Positions 17,858-26,929 of a stretch of DNA of 64,000 nucleotides are shown piece after piece (positions within the stretch are counted from its first letter, which is position 1; every line of letters begins with the position of its first letter). Below the pieces are notes generated by a model. It was not told the DNA's origin, searched no databases, and saw only the letters and a program-made list of their open reading frames with translations. The stretch comes from JAHRAW01 sp963693025 (lineage in GTDB: Bacteria > Pseudomonadota > Gammaproteobacteria > Arenicellales > Poriferihabitantaceae): positions 2,418,001 to 2,482,000 of the forward strand of contig OY843749.1 of NCBI GenBank assembly GCA_963693025.1, in the 5' to 3' direction. The position numbers and the translations under genes are program-made.

Positions 17858-20077
17858 TTAATTTTCCTCGCGAAAAAAATTTACCGAAAAATTAGCTCCA
17901 GTTAGCACCTTGTCTTTTTCCCGTTCAACAACAGAAATAGAATAGTCATGCCTCTCAAGCAACTGTTTTGCTATGTATAATCCCAATCCTCTGCCTTCCT
18001 GCCCCTTCCCTGAATAAAATGGCTCAAAGATGTAAGGTAAATCTTCTTTGTCTATACCCGGACCGTTGTCAGAAAAAATTAATTCTCCTTTTTCACCATT
18101 CACTATAACCTTTATCTCTTTTTGTTCCCTGTTAACGGTATTGAGCCAGTATGCGGAATTGTCGAAAAGGTTTATCAACACCTGCATGACAACCCCATCG
18201 TTTGTGTCCGCTACCAATGGGGAACCAGGAAGCACTTCTTTCTCGTAATGAATTCCTCTTTTTTCAAGTAAACTTTTATAAAGGTCATAGATTTTATCCA
18301 GTATTGATTCAATTCTGATGCTTTTTCTCCGTCTCTTGGCTGATTTGAAAAGACTCTGAACATCTTGCATCCCATCGCTGATTTGAGTCAAAATTCCCAC
18401 CAGAATAGTTGCTTGTTCTTGTATTTCATCATCGCCACAATTTCTTGCCAGCTTTGCTATTTTTTTTGCTGTCTCCTGAGCTCTATCCATCATAAGCATA
18501 ATGTCATGTGATGTCATTTCCACAGACAAGCCAACGCCCGCCAAATCTTCCGTTACCTCGGCACGATAAACAAGATGATCTAATTCCTTTTTGTATTCCT
18601 TTTCTATTTTTGCAGCCTGACGGGCTTCCGGCTTATATCCTTTCTTCACAAGATTGCTTTTCAGGTCAGCCAAATGATTTGTAACAGCCTTTCCACGCAC
18701 CATCTCAGCAACATTTTTATCTCTTTTTCTCTGCTCATATTGTGCATATGAATGTTGCTTGATATAAGATAAGAATGCCTGCACTAGAAAAATTAAATCT
18801 CTGGTGGCATCTCCTTTTTCTATAAGCCCCTCCCTGTTAGTTTTATCTCTCAGGTCGGGGTTATCTTTCTGGGAAATATCAATCCAACCGATTATCTGAT
18901 CATTACTGAAAGAATCTCCTGCTCTTCCAGTCCCCCGTGTTACATCTATTCCCAACCAGTCATCATCTGGATCACCGTAGGGATAAACTCTCACATCATC
19001 TCTGTAAAGATAAATCCTATGACCCTTTAGTATATTTTTTTGTTGCTGTGTGAGTTCATACTTCCCTGGTATGCCACGTGAAAAATCAAAAATATTAAAA
19101 TGGAATTTGAAATCACCACATTGATAGTTTTTTGGATCCTTATCTGCACCATCTTCTCGTCCGAAACGTTTTCTCCATATCCATAAGCCTTTTATCTTTG
19201 GGCTATTTACAGATATTTTTACTTCATCACTCTCGTCTTCACTCTGTGTGAAAATGTAGAGATTTTCATTGGAGTCAAAATTTCCGCTTATTCTTAATAC
19301 CGATTTGTTCTCCATCAACCCTCTTAAATCTTCTATGCTGTCATCCTCCACAGGTTGAAGTTCTCCATTAAAAATAACAGATACTTTAAAATTGTCAGCA
19401 GGTTTCCGGCCAACCATTTTTGAAACAGGATCTGTTAAGTTGGAAATATCTTTACACAATCTTCTTATGACATCCGCGTTCCATATATCCATATTTTTCA
19501 ATTTTTGTATTTTTATAATCGTTCCTTGATGTTCTTTTATAGAATTAGGTGCAGTAACTTCTGAGTAATCTATTTTAATTTCATCTAAGAAAATCTCCCT
19601 TTCTTCCTTGCCTTCTAAAGTAAAATCATCATCAAATCTTGTAAAATCATACTCGAGTACTGATTCAAATTCTGAACTTGAGGTCTTGGTAGATACGGTT
19701 ACCTTTTTTCCTAATTTGAGAACGGCAAAGCGACCAATACCCTTTTCACCCTGTATAACTCTTTCATTTTTTGGGGTGTTTATTTTTCCTGCTTGCTTTT
19801 TGTTATATTTCTGCGGTGTGGCAGGATTCATCCAAGCATTCCGTATATCATCAGGGGTCATTCCGCATCCGTTGTCTTCTACCACAATGCTGGATTCTTC
19901 GTTTGCAGACATATCCTCATTGAAATTTTCAAAGCGCACATTAACCCAATCGGCATCCGCATCGTAGGAATTTTTAATAATTTCCACAAGAGCGATTTGC
20001 TCATTCTTAATGAGCTGGTCCCCCAGCATTGCCAAGAGCCTAGCGTAAGGACGTATAGATAATTTTTCTTGTATCAT
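17858..20077 (-). CDS. Dual GHKL ATPase: Hsp90-like N-domain plus histidine-kinase-like C-domain
   Basis: A 739-residue protein with two GHKL ATP sites. N-terminal: N-box IALVEIIKNSYDADAD (28-43), G1 DNGCGM (68-73), G2 GEKGIGRFAV (110-119), as in Hsp90/MutL/MORC-like ATPases. C-terminal: N-box INLFDNSAYW (about 635-644), G1 DNGPGI, F-box FEPFYSG and G2 GRGLGLYIAK (695-704), as in sensor kinases. Before it lies a helical region with MTSHDIMLMM, whose His (about 524) is placed like a kinase phospho-acceptor. No membrane segment is visible. It overlaps the methyltransferase by four bases and abuts the receiver gene. Related HATPase proteins are found in defence islands, but I cannot assign this to a named system. 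Confidence 0.72.
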   Translation of the reverse strand: MIQEKLSIRPYARLLAMLGDQLIKNEQIALVEIIKNSYDADADWVNVRFENFNEDMSANEESSIVVEDNGCGMTPDDIRNAWMNPATPQKYNKKQAGKINTPKNERVIQGEKGIGRFAVLKLGKKVTVSTKTSSSEFESVLEYDFTRFDDDFTLEGKEEREIFLDEIKIDYSEVTAPNSIKEHQGTIIKIQKLKNMDIWNADVIRRLCKDISNLTDPVSKMVGRKPADNFKVSVIFNGELQPVEDDSIEDLRGLMENKSVLRISGNFDSNENLYIFTQSEDESDEVKISVNSPKIKGLWIWRKRFGREDGADKDPKNYQCGDFKFHFNIFDFSRGIPGKYELTQQQKNILKGHRIYLYRDDVRVYPYGDPDDDWLGIDVTRGTGRAGDSFSNDQIIGWIDISQKDNPDLRDKTNREGLIEKGDATRDLIFLVQAFLSYIKQHSYAQYEQRKRDKNVAEMVRGKAVTNHLADLKSNLVKKGYKPEARQAAKIEKEYKKELDHLVYRAEVTEDLAGVGLSVEMTSHDIMLMMDRAQETAKKIAKLARNCGDDEIQEQATILVGILTQISDGMQDVQSLFKSAKRRRKSIRIESILDKIYDLYKSLLEKRGIHYEKEVLPGSPLVADTNDGVVMQVLINLFDNSAYWLNTVNREQKEIKVIVNGEKGELIFSDNGPGIDKEDLPYIFEPFYSGKGQEGRGLGLYIAKQLLERHDYSISVVEREKDKVLTGANFSVNFFREEN

Positions 20078-21321
20078 AGTTTTCTGCCTATAACTACAGT
20101 TTCGCTTTTGTAAACGTCTTTTTTCCCAGTGCTTCTGGTAAAACGTCCTTTCGAATCCCTATAGGGTGTTAGTATTTTCGATGAAATTTGACGAGGAATT
20201 GTATTAATTTTCCGAAATCCAACACTCTCCATACATTTCCTCAGAAAAAGTGAGTTTTCGATTTTTACACCTCTGTAGTTAGTGTCGCCTATTACGAACA
20301 CGACCATTCCTTTTTTGTTTACAATTTTATAGCATTTTTCTACAGCCCTGCTAATATCTATGAAGTATTTTACGGTGGAAGCTGCTTTGGCTTTATGTTT
20401 TTTCAAAAGATTTGCATAAATTCTTTGCCCGATATCAGGCAAAGAAGATATATCCTTTGTAGATGGACTTTTTATTCCATACATATTTCCCACCATATTT
20501 TTCCTTAAATCACGGTGGTCAAAGCAAAATTCAAACCACAGTGTCGACAATTGATGTATATCTGCATAGTCATATGATGTTACGTATGGCGGACTTGTAA
20601 CAATCAGATCCGCTCTATGTTTTTTCTCACTCATAGAAAGGAAATTTTTCTTCATCACCTTAATGCTTGACCTGTTTGGCTTAGGAAAAACATTTTCCTT
20701 GTTTGCTCTTCTCATAAAGTCAACTTGTTTTCTAAATGCTTCCATAACATCACTCGGGCATTTATTGGGGTCAATTTGAGGTTTGATTGACTTCGTCAAC
20801 CAATTGGATGTTGGTTTTAATATGTTGGAAAAAGCGCAAAGAAAGAATTTTTGATACGGACTATGTTTGGAAATTTCCAACATAATTGATTTCTTTAGTT
20901 TCAATAAATCCTTCATATTGTCTTCATCAAACCAGTACTGGATTCTCTCATGAATGTTAGTGATATCTTTCTTCTTTATTTTTATTGAGTCGAATCTCCT
21001 TTCTATAGCCGAGAAATATGTTTCCAATATAGCATCCTTATATTGTTTAGTTTTAACTTGTGCAATTAGCGTAGCAACGGGATTTATATCACATCCCCAA
21101 AAATTTTTCCCTTTCCTTTTTGCCTCTACAGCAGTAGTGCCACAGCCACAAAATACATCTGCAACAGTATTGACATCTATGCCGTTTTTTTCGGCATATT
21201 CAAAAGCTTTCGTAGTTATAAATCCAGGGAATTTCGCCGGATAGCTATGAATTTTATGTATGAGACTCTCTTTTTCCGATCCAAAATTCCATGAATCTCG
21301 CGGGGAATTTGACTGGCTCAT
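20074..21321 (-). CDS. SAM-dependent DNA methyltransferase (N4/N6 amino type)
   Basis: A 415-residue DNA amino-methyltransferase. Motif I is DVFCGCGTTAVEAKR (near residue 55), with CDINPVATL after it, and the catalytic motif IV is TSPPY followed by YDYADIHQLSTLWFEF (about residue 240). This motif order is that of alpha-like enzymes; the SPPY form is common in N4-cytosine methyltransferases. The region between the motifs could hold the target-recognition part. The ATG at 21321 overlaps the chimera's stop (TGATG); an in-frame start five codons upstream is possible. It precedes the GHKL gene with a four-base overlap. The gene is clearly AT-rich compared with mod and res, so it probably came with the GHKL and receiver genes as one cassette. 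Target sequence unknown. Confidence 0.85.
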   Translation of the reverse strand: MSQSNSPRDSWNFGSEKESLIHKIHSYPAKFPGFITTKAFEYAEKNGIDVNTVADVFCGCGTTAVEAKRKGKNFWGCDINPVATLIAQVKTKQYKDAILETYFSAIERRFDSIKIKKKDITNIHERIQYWFDEDNMKDLLKLKKSIMLEISKHSPYQKFFLCAFSNILKPTSNWLTKSIKPQIDPNKCPSDVMEAFRKQVDFMRRANKENVFPKPNRSSIKVMKKNFLSMSEKKHRADLIVTSPPYVTSYDYADIHQLSTLWFEFCFDHRDLRKNMVGNMYGIKSPSTKDISSLPDIGQRIYANLLKKHKAKAASTVKYFIDISRAVEKCYKIVNKKGMVVFVIGDTNYRGVKIENSLFLRKCMESVGFRKINTIPRQISSKILTPYRDSKGRFTRSTGKKDVYKSETVVIGRKL

Positions 21322-21322
21322 C

Positions 21323-22190
21323 ACTCCCCCCACCACAAATAAGGTTTAATCAACCCAATAAAATGCCCCTTTTCCTCTTCCGTCATTTTAGCCGGATTAG
21401 TTTTTTCGGTGGTGCCGTCGGCGAAGGTTACATCATTCGCGGTGCGGTGGCGGATGGGTTTGGCTAGGGTGTTTGATAGGGATTCGGCGATGTCTATGTC
21501 GGGGTAGAGGTTGTTGAGTTTGATTTCCAGTTTGGTTTTGCTTTTGTTGGGTTGTACGGCGTGGGCGAGTTTGTCGTCGGCGAAGAATACGTATTGTTCG
21601 AATGGGGATTTTGCGCTGTCCAGTTCTAGTTGTTTGCCGTCTTGGTAGTGGGATTTTTTCAGGGTTTCTTCGTATTGTTCCAGGCCGTAGTATTTGAGGA
21701 GGTGGCTGACGCCTTCACGGGAAACGGGTTTTCCGTCTCGCCAGTCTTTGGAGTAGACCACTTTCTTTATGCGCGGGAGTAGCACGGTGTGAAAATAGTC
21801 TCCCATTTCGATGAGCAGATATTTTCGGTTGCCGCCGTCTTCGCGGTTGAGGTTGATGACTGCGTGGGCGGTGGTGCCGGAGCCGGCGAAAAAATCAACA
21901 ACAAAACCTACTCCTTCCTCTGTCCCGGCGCTGATTAACTCAATATAGAAAAACACTGAATGGGAATACGGAAAATTCTCCAACCCTAATTTATCAAGGT
22001 CTGCTTTGCCTCGCCGGGTTTCCTGCATGACCGAAGTGATTTGATTTTTTGAGTCTTCCAATAAAACGCGCTTTTGCCGAGGCTGTGTCGTTTCATCAGA
22101 CCCGAAAATAATTTCTCCTTTTTTTAGCATCATCTGAAGCGTTTCAGGTGTGCGGGAAAAACCATTTGGCGGGACAGAGCAGGGTTTGCC
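21323..22190. repeat. Direct repeat of mod 3' part (copy B)
   Basis: Near identical to 24308-25175 over about 865 bp; only scattered single-base differences are seen, e.g. gcgtgggcgagt shared but tacggcgtg versus tatggcgtg. It forms the 3' part of the chimeric ORF. Recombination with the other copy would delete the AAA-ATPase cassette. Confidence 0.9.
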
Positions 22191-22196
22191 GGAAAC

Positions 22197-22376
22197 CCAG
22201 TCATGCGTTTCCCCATAATAAAGAAACAACGCCCGCGCGGCTTTTTGCAAGGCATCCGTTTGATAGTCGTATAACGTTTTCTCAACAGAAAACCGCTCAT
22301 CCTCGGGTACTCGCCAAGTTTCCGGCAGATCTCCGTAGTTGAGATGTTGGGTTAGGGGTTCAAGGTGTGGTTGCAT
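22197..22376. repeat. Direct repeat of res 5' part (copy B)
   Basis: About 180 bp closely matching 16486-16667. The shared stretch includes cataataaagaaacaacgcc. It forms the 5' part of the chimera. Recombination with the res start would delete the methyltransferase-GHKL-receiver cassette. Confidence 0.88.
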
Positions 22377-22920
22377 TATCCGAAAGTCGTTTTTTCAAAA
22401 CTTTAGCCGTTAACACACTCACATCGTCCAACAAAATTTCTCCCAGAGCCCCTTTCAAGTCTCCCTTTAAGGAGGCTGCTTGATTATCAAAATATCTTCG
22501 TTCATCCGCCGTATCTATGCTACTGGCAACAAGCCAAAACTGATACCCCTTGCTTTCAATCAGCTGCTTTGCGCTGTCACATTTTGCCGACAAACGGCAT
22601 AAAACCAGCATGGCACCGTAGGCTTTTAATTGCATTTCATTTCGGATGAGTTTATTTACGATTTCATTTTGGTCTTTCTTATTGAGATAGTGATATTCGC
22701 CTCTGATTTTATTTACAGTTTTTGATAACTGCGTCTCTTCGATGAGGATAATAGATTGGGCACTCACCACAAAATAATCGCAACAATGGCAAGTTCCCAA
22801 ATCAATCGTTTTTCGCATATCCTTTTTCGCGTCGGAACTGTCCATCGCGTATGCGTTGTATTTTTTTCCAAGAGGTCGTCCGACAACCTTTATTGGCACA
22901 ATGAAACGGTCGAGAGACAT
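22360..22920 (-). CDS. Unknown 186-aa partner of the AAA ATPase
   Basis: I do not recognise the family. The start ATG overlaps the ATPase stop (TGATG), so the two are made together. Visible features are a segment with KTIDLGTCHCCDYFVVSA followed by SIILIEETQL. The latter, a hydrophobic strand ending in acidic residues, could be a PD-(D/E)xK-like nuclease core, although the usual Lys is not clear. A helix-rich middle (NEIVNKLIRNEMQLKAYGAM) and a Lys-rich C-terminus follow. A small effector coupled to an AAA-15/OLD-like ATPase recalls two-gene abortive-infection systems such as PARIS or Septu. The length and sequence do not let me place it in either. It is followed by the chimera (17-bp overlap). 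Confidence 0.55.
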   Translation of the reverse strand: MSLDRFIVPIKVVGRPLGKKYNAYAMDSSDAKKDMRKTIDLGTCHCCDYFVVSAQSIILIEETQLSKTVNKIRGEYHYLNKKDQNEIVNKLIRNEMQLKAYGAMLVLCRLSAKCDSAKQLIESKGYQFWLVASSIDTADERRYFDNQAASLKGDLKGALGEILLDDVSVLTAKVLKKRLSDNATTP

Positions 22921-24272
22921 CACAAGCCAGCCACGTATAAATCAGCAAATGGCTTGGTCAACTCTTGCTTAATGTCTGCTATCTTATCGCTAAAATTCTG
23001 CTCGTTGGTTGCGTCGCCATTGACCGGGAATTTATTCAAGGCAACCAGTTTTTCATCGTCGGGATTATTTTTTACATGCACTTCCAGCCATTTCAGAATA
23101 TCTGCGCTGTGGGTGGCGATGACGACATTGGCGCCGCCTTTTGCCAAATCAAACAAGGCTTCCGCCATCTCAACTTGCCAAGCAGGATGCAGGTGTGCTT
23201 CGGGTTCGTCAATGAAAATGACAGAGTTCTTGCCTAATATCTTGCGTTCAATCAACAATGCCAGAATGCCGAGGTTGGCAGTCCCTGTGGCGGTTGCCGA
23301 CATCGGAAAACTGCGGTCGTTTTCTTGGAATCGCAATTCACCAAGTCCCGAAATTTCAATTTTGCCGCCGAGAACATCTTTTCCGGTCAGCCTTTCATAT
23401 ACTTCCGGAAAAACAATGTCGCCTTTGTATCTAGATCTCAACGCATCCACCAGGTTATAAAAATATTCCGGAACCCCACTAAGCCGCTTCTCATCCCGTC
23501 TTGAGGAATCAAAACGAATGCTTTCAAGTGCGGTTTTTAATTTGGAATAGACAGGGGATTCTAAGTAAATAAGGTTGGAAAATTCCGGCAACCGAGCACT
23601 AGTTATAGTGCAATCCATTTCCCCATTTTCAATTTCGAATTTGCCAAATTCACCGCTCTCAAATTTAGCCGGTATATCTTTCGTCCCGCGCAAGTCAGAA
23701 AGTTTTTCTACTTGAAAATTTGCAATTAAACTTTCTGTGATTCGTTCTCTTATAACAGAGTTTATTAATCCAGTTGCGTCATCAAGTTGCCTTTCTAGTA
23801 AATTAAAAATGGGCTCAAGTGCACTGAAATCATTCAACGCAATTTTATTTGCCCAAGGTTCGATAGAACTACGGACATCTGGAAGCATTTCTTTTATGTC
23901 TCTTATTCCTATTTTAATATCGGCCAGATAGCCGTCCATCTTCCTTGGATCGGCGAGCGGAGCGTACTCTATTATACTCTTCAACCTTAAAATCTCCTTG
24001 CGTAGTTTTCTTATCTCTTCGGTATTTTGTTTCGGATTTTCGCCTCTTTCTATGTAATCCAGAATCGGCTCAATCGAAACAAAATAACCCCAATGTCCCC
24101 CTATCTGGTGTCCAACAGATGTTGAGTTCATGACATCGAGAATCGAATACAAAAATTTAGAAACAAAACTCTTCCCCGTATTATTCGGTCCCGCAAACAC
24201 GGTGAACCGCCCAATGCGAATTGTCGCATCGGTTAGTTTGCCGATATTCTCAATGTGCAAGTCAAAATTCAT
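22920..24272 (-). CDS. AAA-15/OLD-like ABC-type ATPase
   Basis: A 450-residue SMC/ABC-type ATPase without a TOPRIM domain. It starts MNFDLHIENIGKLTDATIRI, has Walker A GPNNTGKS (28-35), Walker B VIFIDEPEAHLHPAW (from about 351) and an H-loop ATHSAD (His about 388). The middle is helical, as in AAA-15/AAA-21 proteins of anti-phage systems. The start at 24272 is supported by GGAG eight bases upstream; an earlier in-frame codon at 24293 is less likely. It begins about 33 bp after the mod stop and is coupled to the 186-aa gene. Base composition lies between that of mod and that of the AT-rich methyltransferase cassette. Likely a sensor ATPase with the small protein as its effector; this is inference. 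Confidence 0.78.
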   Translation of the reverse strand: MNFDLHIENIGKLTDATIRIGRFTVFAGPNNTGKSFVSKFLYSILDVMNSTSVGHQIGGHWGYFVSIEPILDYIERGENPKQNTEEIRKLRKEILRLKSIIEYAPLADPRKMDGYLADIKIGIRDIKEMLPDVRSSIEPWANKIALNDFSALEPIFNLLERQLDDATGLINSVIRERITESLIANFQVEKLSDLRGTKDIPAKFESGEFGKFEIENGEMDCTITSARLPEFSNLIYLESPVYSKLKTALESIRFDSSRRDEKRLSGVPEYFYNLVDALRSRYKGDIVFPEVYERLTGKDVLGGKIEISGLGELRFQENDRSFPMSATATGTANLGILALLIERKILGKNSVIFIDEPEAHLHPAWQVEMAEALFDLAKGGANVVIATHSADILKWLEVHVKNNPDDEKLVALNKFPVNGDATNEQNFSDKIADIKQELTKPFADLYVAGL

Positions 24273-24304
24273 AAGATGTCTCCAGTGTGCCAAGCATTAT
24301 ACGC

Positions 24305-26929
24305 CTAGCACTCCCCCCACCACAAATAAGGTTTAATCAACCCAATAAAATGCCGCTTCTCCTGTTCCGTCATTTTTGCCGGGTTGGTTTTTTCGGTGGT
24401 GCCGTCGGCGAAGGTTACATCATTCGCGGTGCGGTGGCGGATGGGTTTGGCTAGGGTGTTTGATAGGGATTCGGCGATGTCTATGTCGGGGTAGAGGTTG
24501 TTGAGTTTGATTTCCAGTTTGGTTTTGCTTTTGTTGGGTTGTATGGCGTGGGCGAGTTTGTCGTCGCTGAAGAATATGTATTGTTCGAATGGGGATTTTG
24601 CGCTGTCCAGTTCGAGTTGTTTGCCGTCTTGGTAGTGGGATTTTTTCAGGGTTTCTTCGTATTGTTCCAAGCCGTAGTATTTGAGGAGGTGGCTGACGCC
24701 TTCACGGGAAACGGGTTTTCCGTCTCGCCAGTCTTTGGAGTAGACCACTTTCTTTATGCGCGGGAGTAGCACGGTGTGAAAATAGTCTCCCATTTCGATA
24801 AGCAGATATTTTCGGTTGCCGCCGTCTTCGCGGTTGAGGTTGATGACTGCGTGGGCGGTGGTGCCGGAGCCGGCGAAAAAATCAACAACAAAACCTACTC
24901 CTTCCTCTGTCCCGGCGCTGATTAACTCAATATAGAAAAACACTGAATGGGAATACGGAAAATTCTCCAACCCCAGTTTATCAAGGTCTGCTTTGCCTCG
25001 TCGGGTTTCCTGCATTACCGAAGTGATTTGATTTTTTGAGTCTTCCAATAAAACGCGCTTTTGCCGAGGCTGTGTCGTTTCATCAGACCCGAAAATAATT
25101 TCTCCTTTTTTTAGCATCATCTGAAGCGTTTCAGGTGTGCGGGAAAAACCATTTGGCGGAACGGGGCAAGGCTTGCCGGATACCGGATGAGTTAACGGCT
25201 TAAAAAATTTCTGGTCTGTTCGTGGTTCCGGCGCTCTTAAACTTACGCTTTGATAAATACATCCCTGTTCATCCAAAAAACAATACGCCTGCTCACCTCC
25301 GCTCAACTTGGAATTATTCCTAACCCAGTCAGCGTATTGCTGTTTGGTTTGCTCGGTAACACCCCCTTGTTTTTTTATCAACTGCGCGGCTTTTTTCAAC
25401 ATCACTTCAATATTTTTGCTTTGAAGATTAATCGTCTGCCCGTTCTTCGACCTGCATATGACATACTCGTGCTGATTGGCGATACCATGCCCTCCGGTCA
25501 TGGGATTCCGCTTATCCCAAATGATAGTTCCGGCATTGAGTAAATCAATGTCATCCACGAGTAAATGCAACCTTTCATATTCGTTCTCATCAATATGGCA
25601 CAAAAATAAACCGTCTCCCGACAACATTTCCAAAGAGCCGCCAATACGATTTTCCATCATCGTCAACCAACTGGAATGTTGATATTCGTTACGATAAAGA
25701 AACCCGCTTGTCTTGGTGTTATACGGCGGATCTATATGAATACACTTCACTTTCCCCTCATACCGCCGCCGCAAACTATTCAACGCCTGCCAATTCTCGC
25801 TATGCACCAACTCCCCATCCAACACCTCATCCAAATTCCCCAACCCGTCAAGAATTTCCAATTCCAACTCCTTGAAATGCTTTGTATCCAACGGCAGAAA
25901 TCGGTAATCGCCGCCCGCGCCGTTTTTGTCTGCCATGCTTTTCTGTCCGTTGAAAATTGCCTGCATTGAAAACGATTCATCCACCATCCCCAGTTCCCGC
26001 CATTCTTTTATTTGCGCTTTTGCGCCTTTGTGTTGGGTTATCTTTTTTAGAACCGCGTCCGTCAGTTTGTCCAGCGTGACGACATAGTTCACTCCGCGCA
26101 CAAACTTCGGTTTTTCCCACACGCGGCGCAGTTCATCTTCAAACTGGGCGATGAAGTTGATGATGTCGTAGGCGGTGTCTTTGATGGCTTGAATTTGCGT
26201 AATTCTTTTTTCCTCAAAGATGGTGACTTCTTGAAAGATGTATTGATACGCCCACAAGTCAAACTGCTCGCGCAGAAACCCTCCCGCGTCTTTGTTGATG
26301 AAAAAGTCCGCTTCGGTCTGGCGGCGAAACACGCCGGTGGCTTTTGTCAGATGCTCGTCGGTGAGTGAGACGCCGGCTTTGCGCGATTGCTTGAGGATGT
26401 CATCGGTTTTGGTTCTTGTGCCGCGGCTGGAATACGCAACCCTGAGATGAACAACCCGCCCCTCCTTCTCCCGCTTCACTTCACCAAAGGCAAAAATAAA
26501 CTCGCGCCGTTCGTTGTTCTTTTTATGCTCAACTTCGGAAGCGTCAAAATAAAACCGCCGCGTGTTTTGCGGTTGCCCTTCCTCGCTCAACGTCACCGGC
26601 ATGGAGCGCACCAGCACATCGGACTTGACGTAGTAGAGCATCCGCGTCTTCCACGACAACGCGACATCCTGCCCGTCCGCATACACGCGCTCGTATGTTT
26701 TGCGAAAAGCCGAAAGGTGGCGGAAGTAAATCGAGCCGCTTTCGCAGAAGTAGCAACTGAAGAAGGTGTAGAGTTTGTCGAACAGTTCCTCGCGAAAGTT
26801 GGTGTCTTTTTCCGCGCGCTTGTCGATGCTCTCCATCAGTTTCGGGCGGATGGAGCGAAAATAGTCGCGCTTCATTCGCATCAAGTTGACGAAGCCGGAA
26901 TCGCCCTCCACTTCGGCGCCGGTGAACAA
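24305..26929 (-). CDS. Type III DNA methyltransferase, Mod subunit
   Basis: Adenine-N6 methyltransferase and specificity subunit of the type III system. The frame has the catalytic DPPYNT at 400-405 and, after a long insertion that would carry target recognition, the SAM motif DFFAGSGTTAHAV near 684, the beta-class order. The N-terminal 370 residues are larger than in classic Mod proteins and start with a helical domain (FREELFDKLYTFFS). There is no ATG: the frame is open up to a stop at about 27012. TTG at 26929 is annotated, but a GGAG seven bases before an ATC codon at 26977 suggests the ancestral start was there (reading INTPAKEKRFLDALESL). It is the first gene of the operon. Its 3' 865 bp are duplicated at 21323-22190. 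Confidence 0.9.
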   Translation of the reverse strand: MFTGAEVEGDSGFVNLMRMKRDYFRSIRPKLMESIDKRAEKDTNFREELFDKLYTFFSCYFCESGSIYFRHLSAFRKTYERVYADGQDVALSWKTRMLYYVKSDVLVRSMPVTLSEEGQPQNTRRFYFDASEVEHKKNNERREFIFAFGEVKREKEGRVVHLRVAYSSRGTRTKTDDILKQSRKAGVSLTDEHLTKATGVFRRQTEADFFINKDAGGFLREQFDLWAYQYIFQEVTIFEEKRITQIQAIKDTAYDIINFIAQFEDELRRVWEKPKFVRGVNYVVTLDKLTDAVLKKITQHKGAKAQIKEWRELGMVDESFSMQAIFNGQKSMADKNGAGGDYRFLPLDTKHFKELELEILDGLGNLDEVLDGELVHSENWQALNSLRRRYEGKVKCIHIDPPYNTKTSGFLYRNEYQHSSWLTMMENRIGGSLEMLSGDGLFLCHIDENEYERLHLLVDDIDLLNAGTIIWDKRNPMTGGHGIANQHEYVICRSKNGQTINLQSKNIEVMLKKAAQLIKKQGGVTEQTKQQYADWVRNNSKLSGGEQAYCFLDEQGCIYQSVSLRAPEPRTDQKFFKPLTHPVSGKPCPVPPNGFSRTPETLQMMLKKGEIIFGSDETTQPRQKRVLLEDSKNQITSVMQETRRGKADLDKLGLENFPYSHSVFFYIELISAGTEEGVGFVVDFFAGSGTTAHAVINLNREDGGNRKYLLIEMGDYFHTVLLPRIKKVVYSKDWRDGKPVSREGVSHLLKYYGLEQYEETLKKSHYQDGKQLELDSAKSPFEQYIFFSDDKLAHAIQPNKSKTKLEIKLNNLYPDIDIAESLSNTLAKPIRHRTANDVTFADGTTEKTNPAKMTEQEKRHFIGLIKPYLWWGEC
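24308..25175. repeat. Direct repeat of mod 3' part (copy A)
   Basis: Partner of the 865-bp repeat at 21323-22190. The two copies flank the AAA-ATPase and 186-aa genes. Confidence 0.9.

Larger units (their letters stand above)
21321..22376 (-). pseudogene. In-frame chimera: Res N-terminus fused to Mod C-terminus
   Basis: Residues 1-60 repeat the start of the Res protein encoded at 13716-16667 (LEPLTQ, DLPETWRVP, RFSVEKTLYDYQTDALQKAA). Residues 61-351 repeat the C-terminus of Mod from 24305-26929 (SGKPC, PNGFSRTPETLQMMLKKGEI, then motif I DFFAGSGTT at 161-169, to the end PYLWWGE). The switch occurs at a ccggc shared by both parents. The chimera lacks the Mod catalytic DPPY and all Res helicase motifs, so it cannot methylate or cut. 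It keeps start, stop and couplings with both neighbours (17-bp overlap upstream, TGATG downstream), so it would still be translated. It looks like a recombination scar between two operons. Confidence 0.85.
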
